NCBI RefSeq assembly: GCF_001682855.1
Contig: NZ_MAQW01000031.1
Span: 62,487 to 126,486, forward strand
Reading direction: 5' to 3'
Length of the DNA stretch: 64,000 nucleotides
Source of the DNA: Bacillus sp. FJAT-27264
GTDB lineage: Bacteria > Bacillota > Bacilli > Paenibacillales > Paenibacillaceae
A program made the translations under genes and the position numbers. This document shows positions 44,649-53,517 of the stretch, in pieces (position 1 is the stretch's first letter; each line of letters begins with the position of its first letter). The notes beneath the pieces are model-generated. The model made no database searches, had not been told where the DNA came from, and saw only the letters and a list, made by a program, of their open reading frames with translations.

Positions 44649-44663
44649 ATGTAAACGCTCACA
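44649..44663. promoter_or_regulatory. Candidate cre (CcpA) site
   Basis: ATGTAAACGCTCACA fits WTGNAANCGNWNNCW at every position. A second, imperfect GCGTTTTCAC lies 25 bases upstream. It stands about 110 bases before the sensor kinase start. Confidence 0.4.
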
Positions 44664-44770
44664 ACTATGCCTTCAACTTGTTATTGTGATTTTTCTCATG
44701 TATGATGCTTTTAACAAAGCACAAATTTAGCTGGCATTTTCCACAAAACTGGGGGAACAGGGTGGTGGGA

Positions 44771-46417
44771 ATGAATATTAAATCAACTACGGAAGACAAA
44801 ATGGTTGCCTTTTACCGATGCTTTTCATTGTCCCTAACGTCATTGATGTTTCTTTTTAAACCGACGGGACCTTCCGTATTATACAAATCCCTTATCATCA
44901 TTCTGTTATTTATCTTGGCCCAAGGCTTCGTTATGGGCTACCGAAGGCTCCGAAACAGACCGCGGATCCTAATGTTGGCTGTGAGCACAGAGATGACACT
45001 GATTATTCTGCTTACTTTACTTACTGGCGGCTACGACAGCCCATTTAGGCTTTATGTACTTAATCCTGTTCTCATTGCTGCAGGATCATTGTCCCTATAC
45101 TTTGGTTGGAGTTTGCTTCTTAGTTATATCGGCATAGTTATCGCTTTTTGTTACCTTTTTCTCAATTCTGCGAATAAGTCTTTTGCCGCAGCCGTTCTTG
45201 AGAACGGGAATCTATTTCTTGCACTAGTACTTACTCTTATAGTAATGCAGATGGTGGCCCGAATCAAACGTCAGCGGGAGGAAGCCAACGCTAGGACCAA
45301 AGAGACGCTCGAACAGATCAAATCGCTATATCATATCGTTGAGACCTCCAGCCAGCATGATTTCATGAATATCGGCCAGGTGATTACGGACTATGTTGTG
45401 AAACTTACGAAGCTGGATAAGGCGTTGTTCTGGTTTGCCAAAAAAAGCGGGGAGCCTGCGCCGGAGAGCCGGCAGACGGGCTGGCATCAGGAAGATGAGC
45501 TATTTCTCTTCTCCGAACTCGAGAAGCATGAACATGAGTGGCGGCTGCAGCGCGATCCCGTATTCAAGAGTCTGCCTGGATTGGGTGACTTTCTGTTGAT
45601 GCCTGTCCGTATGAGTACCCGATTTGTAGGCATGATTGGCGTGAAGCTGGAATATGCGGAGGGCCTGGAAGGGCGAAGATGGTACATTCAGCAGTTGATG
45701 TTCCTGTCGGAGCTGAGTGCGATCATTATGGAGCGCCATGAGCTAGGGGTTATCGAGAACCGGCTGATCATCACGAATGAACAGAATCGAATTGCCGACG
45801 AAATGCATGACAGTGTGTCGCAAAGCCTATTCGGCATCGTCTACGCAACGCATTCTCTGAAGCAGACCTGGAGGAAGCTACCAGATTATCAGCTGGAGGA
45901 GCAGATAGACCTGATTCATGAATCAGCCACCAAGGTTGCCAAGGAGTTGCGAATCACCATCTACAGTCTCAGTTCCAAGAAAAGCGGTGGGCCTACTTGG
46001 CTGGGTATGGTTCGTTCGCACCTAAAAAGCTTATCGAGGTTGAATGATGTGGAGATTGAACTTAAAATAACGGGGGATGACTTCAGTCTTCCTTACCCTT
46101 ACCATAAGGCGTTGTTCCGAATTATCTCGGAAGCTACAGGTAATGCCATCCGCCATGGGGCGGCGAGCCGAGTGGAAGTTGAACTGTCTCTGAAGCCCAA
46201 GTGGATCAGATTATCCATTTCTGATGATGGGACCGGATTCGATGCGGCTCTGCTACACACTGAATCTGAAGCAAGCACTGGCGGACTCGGCATGAAGAAT
46301 ATGCAGTATCTCACCCAGTCGCTGGGTGGCGATTTTCAATTATCAAGCAGTAGGAATGCAGGTACCAAAATATTGATCCTGATACCTGTCGGCACGGCGG
46401 AACTGAAAAATGCATAA
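44771..46417 (+). CDS. NarL-type sensor histidine kinase with membrane and GAF-like domains
   Basis: 548 residues from ATG 44771 (GGTGGTGGG upstream; the earlier ATG 44702 lacks a ribosome site). About six membrane helices (20-170), a GAF-like domain (about 190-325), HisKA_3 with His346 (IADEMHDSVSQSLFG) and an HATPase with ATGNAIRHG, SDDGTGFD and GGLGMKNM. Same superfamily as ComP, DegS and LiaS. The partner regulator follows after 23 bases. Confidence 0.92.
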   Translation: MNIKSTTEDKMVAFYRCFSLSLTSLMFLFKPTGPSVLYKSLIIILLFILAQGFVMGYRRLRNRPRILMLAVSTEMTLIILLTLLTGGYDSPFRLYVLNPVLIAAGSLSLYFGWSLLLSYIGIVIAFCYLFLNSANKSFAAAVLENGNLFLALVLTLIVMQMVARIKRQREEANARTKETLEQIKSLYHIVETSSQHDFMNIGQVITDYVVKLTKLDKALFWFAKKSGEPAPESRQTGWHQEDELFLFSELEKHEHEWRLQRDPVFKSLPGLGDFLLMPVRMSTRFVGMIGVKLEYAEGLEGRRWYIQQLMFLSELSAIIMERHELGVIENRLIITNEQNRIADEMHDSVSQSLFGIVYATHSLKQTWRKLPDYQLEEQIDLIHESATKVAKELRITIYSLSSKKSGGPTWLGMVRSHLKSLSRLNDVEIELKITGDDFSLPYPYHKALFRIISEATGNAIRHGAASRVEVELSLKPKWIRLSISDDGTGFDAALLHTESEASTGGLGMKNMQYLTQSLGGDFQLSSSRNAGTKILILIPVGTAELKNA

Positions 46418-46440
46418 ATTTTAGGCAGGAGGTCGTTTGA

Positions 46441-47076
46441 GTGAAAATCGTCATTGTAGATGATCACCCGTTGGTGAGAAGAGGATTGGCAGCGGTCATT
46501 TCGATGCAGCCTAATGTGCAGTTTGCAGGCGAGGCTACAAATGGCCAGGAAGCGTTGCTTGTGATTGAGGAGACGCAGCCGGATCTTGTGCTGATTGATC
46601 TGAAGCTGGCCGATGAGTCGGGACTTGATGTAATCAAGGCGGCACGTACACGCGGGATTTCCAGCAAATTTATCTTATTAACTTCGTCTGCTAGTAGGGA
46701 AGACTTTCTTAAGGCAGAGGAGGTGCTCGTCGACGGGTATGTGCTTAAGGAGGCACTACCTGAGGAATTGCTGTTCGCCATCCAGTTGGTACACAAGGGG
46801 AGGAAATATTATGACCCCGGACTGATGGAGGACAAGATGCGGATGACGGGCAGCAGCCCGACCGACGAGCTGACGCCGAAGGAGAAGGAAGTGCTGATCG
46901 AGCTTGGGCAGGGAGCCTGCAACCGGGAGATTGCCTCAAGACTCTTTATCAGTGAATTTACAGTGAAGAAGCACGTCAGCCAGATCCTGGCGAAGCTGCA
47001 GGTTGCCGACCGTACACAGGCGGCGCTATATGCCAATGCGGTTGGACTGACGAAATTCGAAATGTCATATGATTAA
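46441..47076 (+). CDS. NarL/LuxR-type response regulator
   Basis: 211 residues from GTG 46441 (GGAGG upstream). Receiver domain with Asp7/Asp8 and phosphoacceptor Asp53 (LVLIDLKLAD), conserved Lys in YVLKE, and a LuxR helix-turn-helix (about 145-205: LTPKEKEVLIELGQGACNREIASRLF region). Cognate of the preceding kinase. Targets are unknown; the exopolysaccharide operon starts 300 bases downstream. Confidence 0.94.
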   Translation: MKIVIVDDHPLVRRGLAAVISMQPNVQFAGEATNGQEALLVIEETQPDLVLIDLKLADESGLDVIKAARTRGISSKFILLTSSASREDFLKAEEVLVDGYVLKEALPEELLFAIQLVHKGRKYYDPGLMEDKMRMTGSSPTDELTPKEKEVLIELGQGACNREIASRLFISEFTVKKHVSQILAKLQVADRTQAALYANAVGLTKFEMSYD

Positions 47077-47105
47077 GGCGACCCGCCTCAGGCGGGATTG
47101 CCAGA

Positions 47106-47137
47106 AGAACACGGACTATTGTCCGTGTTCTTTTTTT
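47106..47137 (+). terminator. Terminator of two-component operon
   Basis: AGAACACGGAC-TATT-GTCCGTGTTCT followed by seven T. Confidence 0.88.
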
Positions 47138-47279
47138 ATGCCTACACAGTTTAGCACCTTAACCTGAACAATTTCTGAACAGTGTCTAAGTTATCGATAT
47201 GGCACTAAAGTATACCATCCCCCCTCTAAAGGTGTAGACCCCCTTATCCCAAAGTGAAACGGAAAGTAAAGATATGGCC

Positions 47280-47293
47280 CATGTGGGGACATG
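47280..47293. promoter_or_regulatory. Candidate activator site upstream of exopolysaccharide operon
   Basis: Perfect palindrome CATGT-GGGG-ACATG lies 10 bases before a -10-like TAGAAT (47304) that has no good -35. An activator site is possible. Nothing else stands out in 47138-47374. Confidence 0.3.
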
Positions 47294-47374
47294 AAGTGAT
47301 CGGTAGAATAAAAGTAAGATAACTGAAAATTTCATGGATGCTTTCAAAGCATTTTATGCGGAAGGAGGGTTACT

Positions 47375-48115
47375 GTGGAAAAGACGATTCTGGACTATAT
47401 TCATTTGATCAAGAAAAGGTTATGGCTGATTACGGTATTTGTACTGATCTCCTGTGCTACAACCCTCTACGTCAGCAAAAACTTCGTTGTACCCGTCTAC
47501 TCCGCCTCCGGACAGTTGCTTGTTAACAACATTGCAAATGTGCCCGCAGGTAGCAACCTCAACGAGTTGAACTTCAGTATCAATCTCATCGAGAGCTACA
47601 AGGAGATCATCAAATCTCCAACGATCTTGAAGGAGGTAGTAGCTGACCATCCTGAGTTCGGACTGACGCAAGAGAAGCTTGGAAAGAAGCTGGAGATCAA
47701 GTCTTCAGACAAAAGCCAAGTGATCAATCTCAGTGTGGAGGATGAGAACTACACCAAAGCAGCCGGCATTGTAAATGCCGTGTCTCAGACCTTCATCCGC
47801 AGCCTGCCGTCACTGATGAAGCTGGACAATGTGACGCTCCTGACACCGGCTGATCCGGCCAACAAGCCAGTTGCCGCAAATGCAGGCATCCTGATGAATA
47901 TTGTCATCAGCTTTGTCGTATCGCTCATGGCGGCGCTCGGCATCATTCTCCTGATGGAGACGCTGAACAGCACGCTCCGCTCGGAGAAGGAAGCAGAGAT
48001 TGAGATTGGTCTTCCAGTCATCGCGAGCATCCCGGCCATTCGCAAGCGCGATCTGAGCAAGGGTGCGGGTCTCAATGAGAGAGTAGGGGAGGGCACCTAT
48101 GCTGCCGCTAAATAG
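47375..48115 (+). CDS. Wzz/YveK-type chain-length and kinase-activator protein
   Basis: 246 residues from GTG 47375 (AAGGAGGG six bases upstream). Two membrane helices (about 17-37 and 170-192) bound an extracellular Wzz domain. The cytoplasmic tail (about 195-246) has the usual P-x-IASIP (GLPVIASIPAI) and would contact the kinase-like protein that overlaps it. Regulates polymer length and export. First gene of the exopolysaccharide operon. Confidence 0.9.
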   Translation: MEKTILDYIHLIKKRLWLITVFVLISCATTLYVSKNFVVPVYSASGQLLVNNIANVPAGSNLNELNFSINLIESYKEIIKSPTILKEVVADHPEFGLTQEKLGKKLEIKSSDKSQVINLSVEDENYTKAAGIVNAVSQTFIRSLPSLMKLDNVTLLTPADPANKPVAANAGILMNIVISFVVSLMAALGIILLMETLNSTLRSEKEAEIEIGLPVIASIPAIRKRDLSKGAGLNERVGEGTYAAAK

Positions 48116-48740
48116 CAGTTTGATTACAGATTTTAATCCTTCTTCACATATTTCGGAATCGTTCCGTTCGCTACGTACCTATATCCGGCAGCTTGGATTG
48201 CTGCATAAAGACGGTGGTCAAGTGCTGCTCTTTACTTCAGCAGAGAGGGGCGAGGGCAAGACAACGATTTTGTCGAATCTGGCGGTATCCTTTGTACAGG
48301 ATGGCAAGAAAGTGGCAGTAGTCGACTGTAATCTGCGAAATCCGGGAATTCACACGGTGTTCGGGGTCGACGGCGGCGAAGGGCTGGCAGCTTACCTCGA
48401 TGGGCTGAAAGAAGCGGATGAGATTCCTGTTCTGGGGAAGCTCGACAATCTTACCGTCATCCCGGCAGGGCACGCCGTAATTAGTCCGCCGGATCTACTG
48501 GGCAGTGATAAGATGGCCGCCTTGCTGAAGGTACTCAAAGACAGTCATGATCTCATCCTGATTGATTCTCCTCCAGCCGTTGCTTACAGTGATGCCCGAA
48601 TTCTGGCACCCCAGGCGGACGGAGTGATCCTTGTCGCTAAATACGGGAGAACCAAGCGTGACTCATTGCGCAAGGTGAAGGTGCTGCTGGAGCAGACCGG
48701 CTCCAAGATTCTAGGCATTACTATGAACCAGAGTAAATAA
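48099..48740 (+). CDS. BY-kinase-like (CpsD/YveL) protein with altered Walker A'
   Basis: 213 residues. Walker A SAERGEGKT (Lys54), Walker B LILIDSPP (Asp156). The Walker A' motif is VVDCNLRNP (76-82): the second Asp of the usual DxDxR is Asn78. The C-terminus (GITMNQSK) lacks the tyrosine cluster that BY-kinases autophosphorylate. It may be an inactive or non-tyrosine variant acting as a scaffold. Overlaps the YveK-like gene by 17 bases, with GGGGAGGG before the ATG. Confidence 0.87.
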   Translation: MLPLNSSLITDFNPSSHISESFRSLRTYIRQLGLLHKDGGQVLLFTSAERGEGKTTILSNLAVSFVQDGKKVAVVDCNLRNPGIHTVFGVDGGEGLAAYLDGLKEADEIPVLGKLDNLTVIPAGHAVISPPDLLGSDKMAALLKVLKDSHDLILIDSPPAVAYSDARILAPQADGVILVAKYGRTKRDSLRKVKVLLEQTGSKILGITMNQSK

Positions 48741-48782
48741 CGATACATTCAGGCTATCCAAACTTTTAGGAGGTAGAGTGCG

Positions 48783-49673
48783 ATGAAAAAGGTGAAAAAG
48801 GTAATTATCCCTGCAGCAGGTCTGGGTACGCGCTTTCTTCCTGCCACGAAGGCCATGCCTAAGGAGATGCTTCCTATTATCAACAAGCCCACGATTCAGT
48901 ACATCGTGGAGGAAGCTATTGCCTCGGGCATTGAGGACATCATCATTGTTACCGGTAAAGGGAAGAGAGCCATTGAAGATCATTTTGACAATGCATTTGA
49001 ACTGGAGTCCCGCCTGCTGGAGGACGGTAAGCTGGAGCTGCTGAAGGAGGTTCAGCGTTCTTCCAAGGTGGAGATTCATTACATTCGCCAGAAGGAACCG
49101 AAGGGTTTGGGTCATGCCGTTTGGTGTGCCAGACGTTTCATTGGTGACGAGCCCTTTGGCGTTATGCTTGGCGATGATATTGTCACTGGCAGAACTCCAT
49201 GCTTGAAGCAACTGATTGACCAATATGAAGAGACACAGAATTCGGTGATCGGCGTGCAGGAAATTCCGGAAGAATTAACGAGCCGCTACGGGATTATCGA
49301 GCCTGATTTCCAGGATGGACAGCTGTACCGGGTGAACAACTTTGTAGAGAAGCCGCCGCTCGGCACTGCCCCTTCTAATCTGGCGATCATGGGCCGTTAT
49401 GTATTTACGCCGAAGATTTTCAAGTACCTCGACCTGCAGGAAACAGGTGCAGGTGGCGAGATTCAATTGACGGATGCCATTCAGAAGCTAAACCAGAGTG
49501 AGCGGGTATACGCGTATAACTTCGACGGTACAAGGTATGATGTTGGCGAACGGCTCGGGTATATCTTGACTACCTTGGAATTCGCGCTGCAAAACGAGGA
49601 TCTGCGTTACCCCGTGATGGATGCTATGGCGGAATGGCTAAGCAAAGCCGGACAAACCACCCTGACAGGATAA
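48783..49673 (+). CDS. galU: UTP-glucose-1-phosphate uridylyltransferase
   Basis: 296 residues. Nucleotidyltransferase motif IPAAGLGTRFLPATKAMPKE, VEEAIASGIEDI and KPKG-like VEKPPLG. It makes UDP-glucose from glucose-1-phosphate. With the UDP-glucose dehydrogenase gene at 60835 it would supply UDP-glucuronate. AGGAGG precedes the ATG. Confidence 0.96.
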   Translation: MKKVKKVIIPAAGLGTRFLPATKAMPKEMLPIINKPTIQYIVEEAIASGIEDIIIVTGKGKRAIEDHFDNAFELESRLLEDGKLELLKEVQRSSKVEIHYIRQKEPKGLGHAVWCARRFIGDEPFGVMLGDDIVTGRTPCLKQLIDQYEETQNSVIGVQEIPEELTSRYGIIEPDFQDGQLYRVNNFVEKPPLGTAPSNLAIMGRYVFTPKIFKYLDLQETGAGGEIQLTDAIQKLNQSERVYAYNFDGTRYDVGERLGYILTTLEFALQNEDLRYPVMDAMAEWLSKAGQTTLTG

Positions 49674-49737
49674 GCTTTAAGCCCGCCGGAATAATCCGGT
49701 AAGATAACAAAATTTGTAAACATGAGGAGAGTTGAGC

Positions 49738-50424
49738 ATGCAAAAACTGCCGGAAGACTATGAGTACGTCCTGCCGAAACTTTACATGCTGCATGCCAAG
49801 GAGGAAGCGAAAGATTCCGATTCCTATCTGGTGATGAAACGGATGATCGATGTCTTCTGTTCTGCCCTTGGCCTTCTCGTCTTGCTGCCGCTGTTCCTGG
49901 TAGTGGCTGCTATGATCAAGCTGGAAGATCCCAAGGGGAAAGTATTCTTCCGGCAGAACCGTGTAGGCAAGCACGAAAAGCAGTTTCCGATGTACAAATT
50001 CAGATCCATGGTATCTAACGCCGAGGAGCTGAAGGAACAACTGCTGGCCTATAACGAGGTAAGCGGAGCGATGTTCAAGATCAAGAACGATCCGCGGATC
50101 ACACGGACAGGAAGATTCCTGCGCAAGACGAGCATCGATGAACTGCCGCAGCTATGGAACGTGCTGCTGGGCCATATGAGCCTGGTAGGTCCGCGTCCGC
50201 CGCTACCGGAAGAAGTAGCACAGTATACAGAATATGACAAACAGCGCCTTACCGTCACACCGGGCTGCACCGGCTACTGGCAAGTCAATGCCCGTAACAG
50301 TGTCGGTTTCGACGAGATGGTACAGCTCGACTTGACTTATATTCATATCCGCAGCACGATGCTGGATTTGAAAATTATCTTGAAGACCGGCCTCATGCTT
50401 CTGGGGTCCAAAGATGCTTATTAA
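49738..50424 (+). CDS. Undecaprenyl-phosphate sugar phosphotransferase (initiating)
   Basis: 228 residues from ATG 49738 (GAGGAGA upstream). One N-terminal membrane helix (about 35-60) and the bacterial sugar transferase domain with MYKFRSMV, RTGRFLRKTSIDELPQLWNVL and SLVGPRPPLPEE. It transfers the first hexose-1-phosphate to the lipid carrier. It lacks the four extra helices of WbaP-type enzymes, like EpsL. Confidence 0.93.
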   Translation: MQKLPEDYEYVLPKLYMLHAKEEAKDSDSYLVMKRMIDVFCSALGLLVLLPLFLVVAAMIKLEDPKGKVFFRQNRVGKHEKQFPMYKFRSMVSNAEELKEQLLAYNEVSGAMFKIKNDPRITRTGRFLRKTSIDELPQLWNVLLGHMSLVGPRPPLPEEVAQYTEYDKQRLTVTPGCTGYWQVNARNSVGFDEMVQLDLTYIHIRSTMLDLKIILKTGLMLLGSKDAY

Positions 50425-50449
50425 TCTTGTGGAAATTAGGTGAATGCCG

Positions 50450-51385
50450 ATGCGTGAACACGGAGTCGCTCCCAAGATTTCCATCATCGTTTGCACATAT
50501 AACCGGGCCGCTCTACTGATCAAGACCCTTCATTCTCTGGTACCGCTGGAGAATTTGGAGCAAGCAGAGATCATCGTGGTGGATAACCGCTCGAAGGATG
50601 ATACAGCGTCCCTGGTCAGGACGTTTATCGAAGATTACAGGACAGAGATGGATATTCGCTACATTTTCGAACCTATGCAAGGATTGTCGGCTGCCCGAAA
50701 TACAGGGATACTGGCCTCCAAATCCTCGCTGATTGCCTTTCTGGACGATGATGCTATCCCTTGCCGGACCTGGATTACAACGATTGTATCCACCTTTGAG
50801 GAACGGCCGGAAGTGATGGCTATGGGAGGTAAAATTGCCCCGATCTTCGAGACAGGCCGGCCGGAGTGGCTGATCAAGCCGTTCGAGCTTCCTTACACCA
50901 TTGTCGATCTCGGCAACAGGATTAAGGAGTATCCGGGTCGTCTCCATCCCTGCGGAGCCAATATGGCCATGCGCAAGCCAGTCTTTGATATCAGCCTGTT
51001 TCCACTGGATCTGGGCCGGAAGGGGGAATCCCTTTTGTCTGGCGAAGAGACCTGGTTGTTCGGGCAAATCAAGCGCCAAGGGCATGCGATCCTGTATCAT
51101 CCGGACATGGCAGTGGATCATTTTGTTCCGAAGAGCCGCCTGTCTGAGGACTGGATTCTGAAACGGTATTACAGTCAGGGCATTTCCAATGCCATGAAAA
51201 GCGAAAGCTTGAAGGACCGGGTGGTCCTGCTGGGAACAACAGCTGCGAAAGTGCTGTACATCATGGCGGATTCGGTTCTTTCCCGGAGCCGGGGAAAACG
51301 GCTTTTGAACAAGTGCAGACTGGAGAGTATCCGGGGAACCCTGCACATGATCTGGAACCGGAAGAGAGAATCCGCAGCGGGGTGA
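50450..51385 (+). CDS. Family 2 glycosyltransferase
   Basis: 311 residues from ATG 50450 (AGGTGA seven bases upstream; ATG 50444 is too close). GT-A fold: ISIIVCTYNRAALL, VVDNRSKDDT, AARNTGILASKSSLIAFLDDDAIP with the DxD-type metal site. Adds a sugar to the growing lipid-linked unit; donor unknown. Confidence 0.92.
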   Translation: MREHGVAPKISIIVCTYNRAALLIKTLHSLVPLENLEQAEIIVVDNRSKDDTASLVRTFIEDYRTEMDIRYIFEPMQGLSAARNTGILASKSSLIAFLDDDAIPCRTWITTIVSTFEERPEVMAMGGKIAPIFETGRPEWLIKPFELPYTIVDLGNRIKEYPGRLHPCGANMAMRKPVFDISLFPLDLGRKGESLLSGEETWLFGQIKRQGHAILYHPDMAVDHFVPKSRLSEDWILKRYYSQGISNAMKSESLKDRVVLLGTTAAKVLYIMADSVLSRSRGKRLLNKCRLESIRGTLHMIWNRKRESAAG

Positions 51386-51395
51386 GGGGAAGGAC

Positions 51396-52709
51396 ATGAC
51401 TAATTTTGGATGGAGCTTCAAAGCAGGCGCTGTGCCGTACGGGGTGCTCTATCTCATCTCCGCCCTGCTTCTGGGAACAGCGGTGATCTACCAGCCGGTG
51501 CTCGTAGCCGCTGTAGTGCTATTAATTATTCTGCTGGGGATCTCGATCGCGCGTCCGGAATGGATCAGCTATTTTGTACTGCTGACGACGGCAATTTCCG
51601 TCAACTTTCTGTATGAGGGTAGCCTGTTCGGGATAGAGATCCTGTCGCTCTACAAGCTGGCTATTCTGGCCCTGCTGATACCGTGTATCCTGGTAAACGG
51701 TCTGCGGTTCAAGCTGAGTCAGCCCTTATGGGCCTTACTCGCGCTGGTGTTTATCACCTTCGGGTTCTCGATCTGGCTGCCGCAGATGACTTCATCCATC
51801 GCTGTTAAGGCGTTTATCGGTCTGTCGCTTCCCTTTGTGTTTCTCTTGATTAATTGGAAAAAAGAAGTCGCCGAGCAGCAGATCCGTATCATTTGCCTGC
51901 TGCCGCTGGTCAGCCTGCTGGTTGGAGCACTGCTGCAAGCTGCACATCTCCATTCTTTCTTTGATGTTGAATTCACAGGGGCAGTACGGGTGCAGGGGGC
52001 CAACATCCCTTCGCATCTGGCGATGCTGGCCTTTCTGGGAGTCGCCATCCCGTTTATTGAGATTAAGCGCTACCCGCAGCGCGCCAAGTTCTTTTACACC
52101 CTGCTCGGTCTGAATTTCTTCATTCTGATCGGAACAGGAACAAGGGGGCCGATTCTGGCCTTGGGCCTCATGGTCCTCTACTACTTCTACGATATTCTGA
52201 AGCAATATCTGAAAGGGAAAACCCTGTACCTGATTCCGCTGCTCTGCTCGTTTCTTCTGATCTTTGCCGCTGTATATATGCAGCTTGACAACCTCAAGAA
52301 GCGTTCTTTTGAACGGACGACGGAAACGGGAGTGGATCTGTCAGGGCGGACGGAAGCCTGGACGTATTTTCTGAACAAGGCGGAGGATTCACCTTGGGCA
52401 GGAAGAGGCCTGGGTGCAGTAACAGTGGCGAATGACGGCTCATTGTACAAAGGCTTCGTCGTTCCTCACAACGAGTACATCCGGTTTTATTTTGATGGCG
52501 GGTATATCGGCGCCAGCCTGTTGATGCTCTCCTTATTGGCTGTATTTCTTCTGGTTTACAGAGCTTTGGCACCGCCGGTCAAACCGTATTATGTGTTTTT
52601 TATTGCAGCGTTCCTGATCTATTCGTTCTCCGACAACACGCTGTCGACGGTCCAATTCATTATCCCGTTCTGTTGGTACCTGAACTGCCTGTATCGATCT
52701 TCACGGTAG
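51396..52709 (+). CDS. O-antigen ligase/Wzy-like polymerase 1
   Basis: 437 residues with 10-12 membrane helices. A Wzy_C/O-antigen-ligase domain in the second half contains GTGTRGP and a large outer loop with SGRTEAW and PHNEYIRFYFDGG (His-Asn-x-Tyr ligase motif). Polymerizes or transfers lipid-linked repeats outside the membrane. One of two such genes in the operon. Confidence 0.85.
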   Translation: MTNFGWSFKAGAVPYGVLYLISALLLGTAVIYQPVLVAAVVLLIILLGISIARPEWISYFVLLTTAISVNFLYEGSLFGIEILSLYKLAILALLIPCILVNGLRFKLSQPLWALLALVFITFGFSIWLPQMTSSIAVKAFIGLSLPFVFLLINWKKEVAEQQIRIICLLPLVSLLVGALLQAAHLHSFFDVEFTGAVRVQGANIPSHLAMLAFLGVAIPFIEIKRYPQRAKFFYTLLGLNFFILIGTGTRGPILALGLMVLYYFYDILKQYLKGKTLYLIPLLCSFLLIFAAVYMQLDNLKKRSFERTTETGVDLSGRTEAWTYFLNKAEDSPWAGRGLGAVTVANDGSLYKGFVVPHNEYIRFYFDGGYIGASLLMLSLLAVFLLVYRALAPPVKPYYVFFIAAFLIYSFSDNTLSTVQFIIPFCWYLNCLYRSSR

Positions 52710-52737
52710 GCCGATCCCCACAAAAAGAAGTGATACG

Positions 52738-53517
52738 ATGAATCAAGTAAATATGTTCGATGTCAAATTTGATAACTATGATTTCATGGATCTGCTCGAT
52801 TACATTGACAAGACAATCCGGGAACGGAGCCAATCCTACATCCTGACCTGCAATGTCGATCATGTGATCAAGCTGCGCAAGGACAAGGAATTTCAGAATG
52901 TATACTCAGAGGCGGGTGCGGTAGTTGCAGATGGAATGCCACTCATCTGGGCTTCGAAAATGCTGGGCAAGCCGCTCAAGCAGAAGGTGTCCGGTGCAGA
53001 TCTGTTCAGTCGGCTGGGCAATGCCTTTGAGCAGCGGAAATACCGGCTGTTCCTACTCGGCTCAGCTGAAGGCGTGCCGGAGAAAGCGATCCGTAACCTG
53101 AAGGCGGCGTATCCCGGTATGAACATTGTCGGTTCTTACTCTCCCTCCTATGGCTTTGAGCATAACGAGGAAGAGAACGAGCGAATTGTGAGAATGTTGA
53201 CCGAGAGCCGGCCGGATATTGTGTTCGTCGGGGTAGGCGCACCCAAGCAGGAAAAATGGATCTATCGCCATTACACCTCTTATCAGGCACCGATTTCGAT
53301 CGGTGTGGGTGCAACCTTTGATTTCCTCTCCGGTTCGGTGAAGCGGGCACCCGGCTTTATGCAGCGAACGGGTCTTGAATGGTTCTGGCGTCTGAGTCAG
53401 GAGCCAAGGCGATTGTGGAAAAGATATCTGGTCGATGACACACAGTTTCTGATCCTGCTCCTTAAGGAGTTGCGGAAGCGGGATAAAGCGAAGGGAGGCG
53501 GGGGGAGACAATCATGA
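52738..53517 (+). CDS. WecG/TagA/CpsF-family glycosyltransferase
   Basis: 259 residues. Family GT26 features: NVDHVIKLRKD, VVADGMPLIWASKMLG, KVSGADLF, LLGSAEGV and VGVGAPKQEKW. These membrane-associated enzymes often add N-acetylmannosamine or a related sugar. Its stop overlaps the next start. Confidence 0.93.
   Translation: MNQVNMFDVKFDNYDFMDLLDYIDKTIRERSQSYILTCNVDHVIKLRKDKEFQNVYSEAGAVVADGMPLIWASKMLGKPLKQKVSGADLFSRLGNAFEQRKYRLFLLGSAEGVPEKAIRNLKAAYPGMNIVGSYSPSYGFEHNEEENERIVRMLTESRPDIVFVGVGAPKQEKWIYRHYTSYQAPISIGVGATFDFLSGSVKRAPGFMQRTGLEWFWRLSQEPRRLWKRYLVDDTQFLILLLKELRKRDKAKGGGGRQS

Noticed and set aside
50513..51421. 302-residue minus-strand open frame opposite a GT2 gene
   Set aside because: Lies entirely over a clear glycosyltransferase gene in the operon direction; no known family resemblance.
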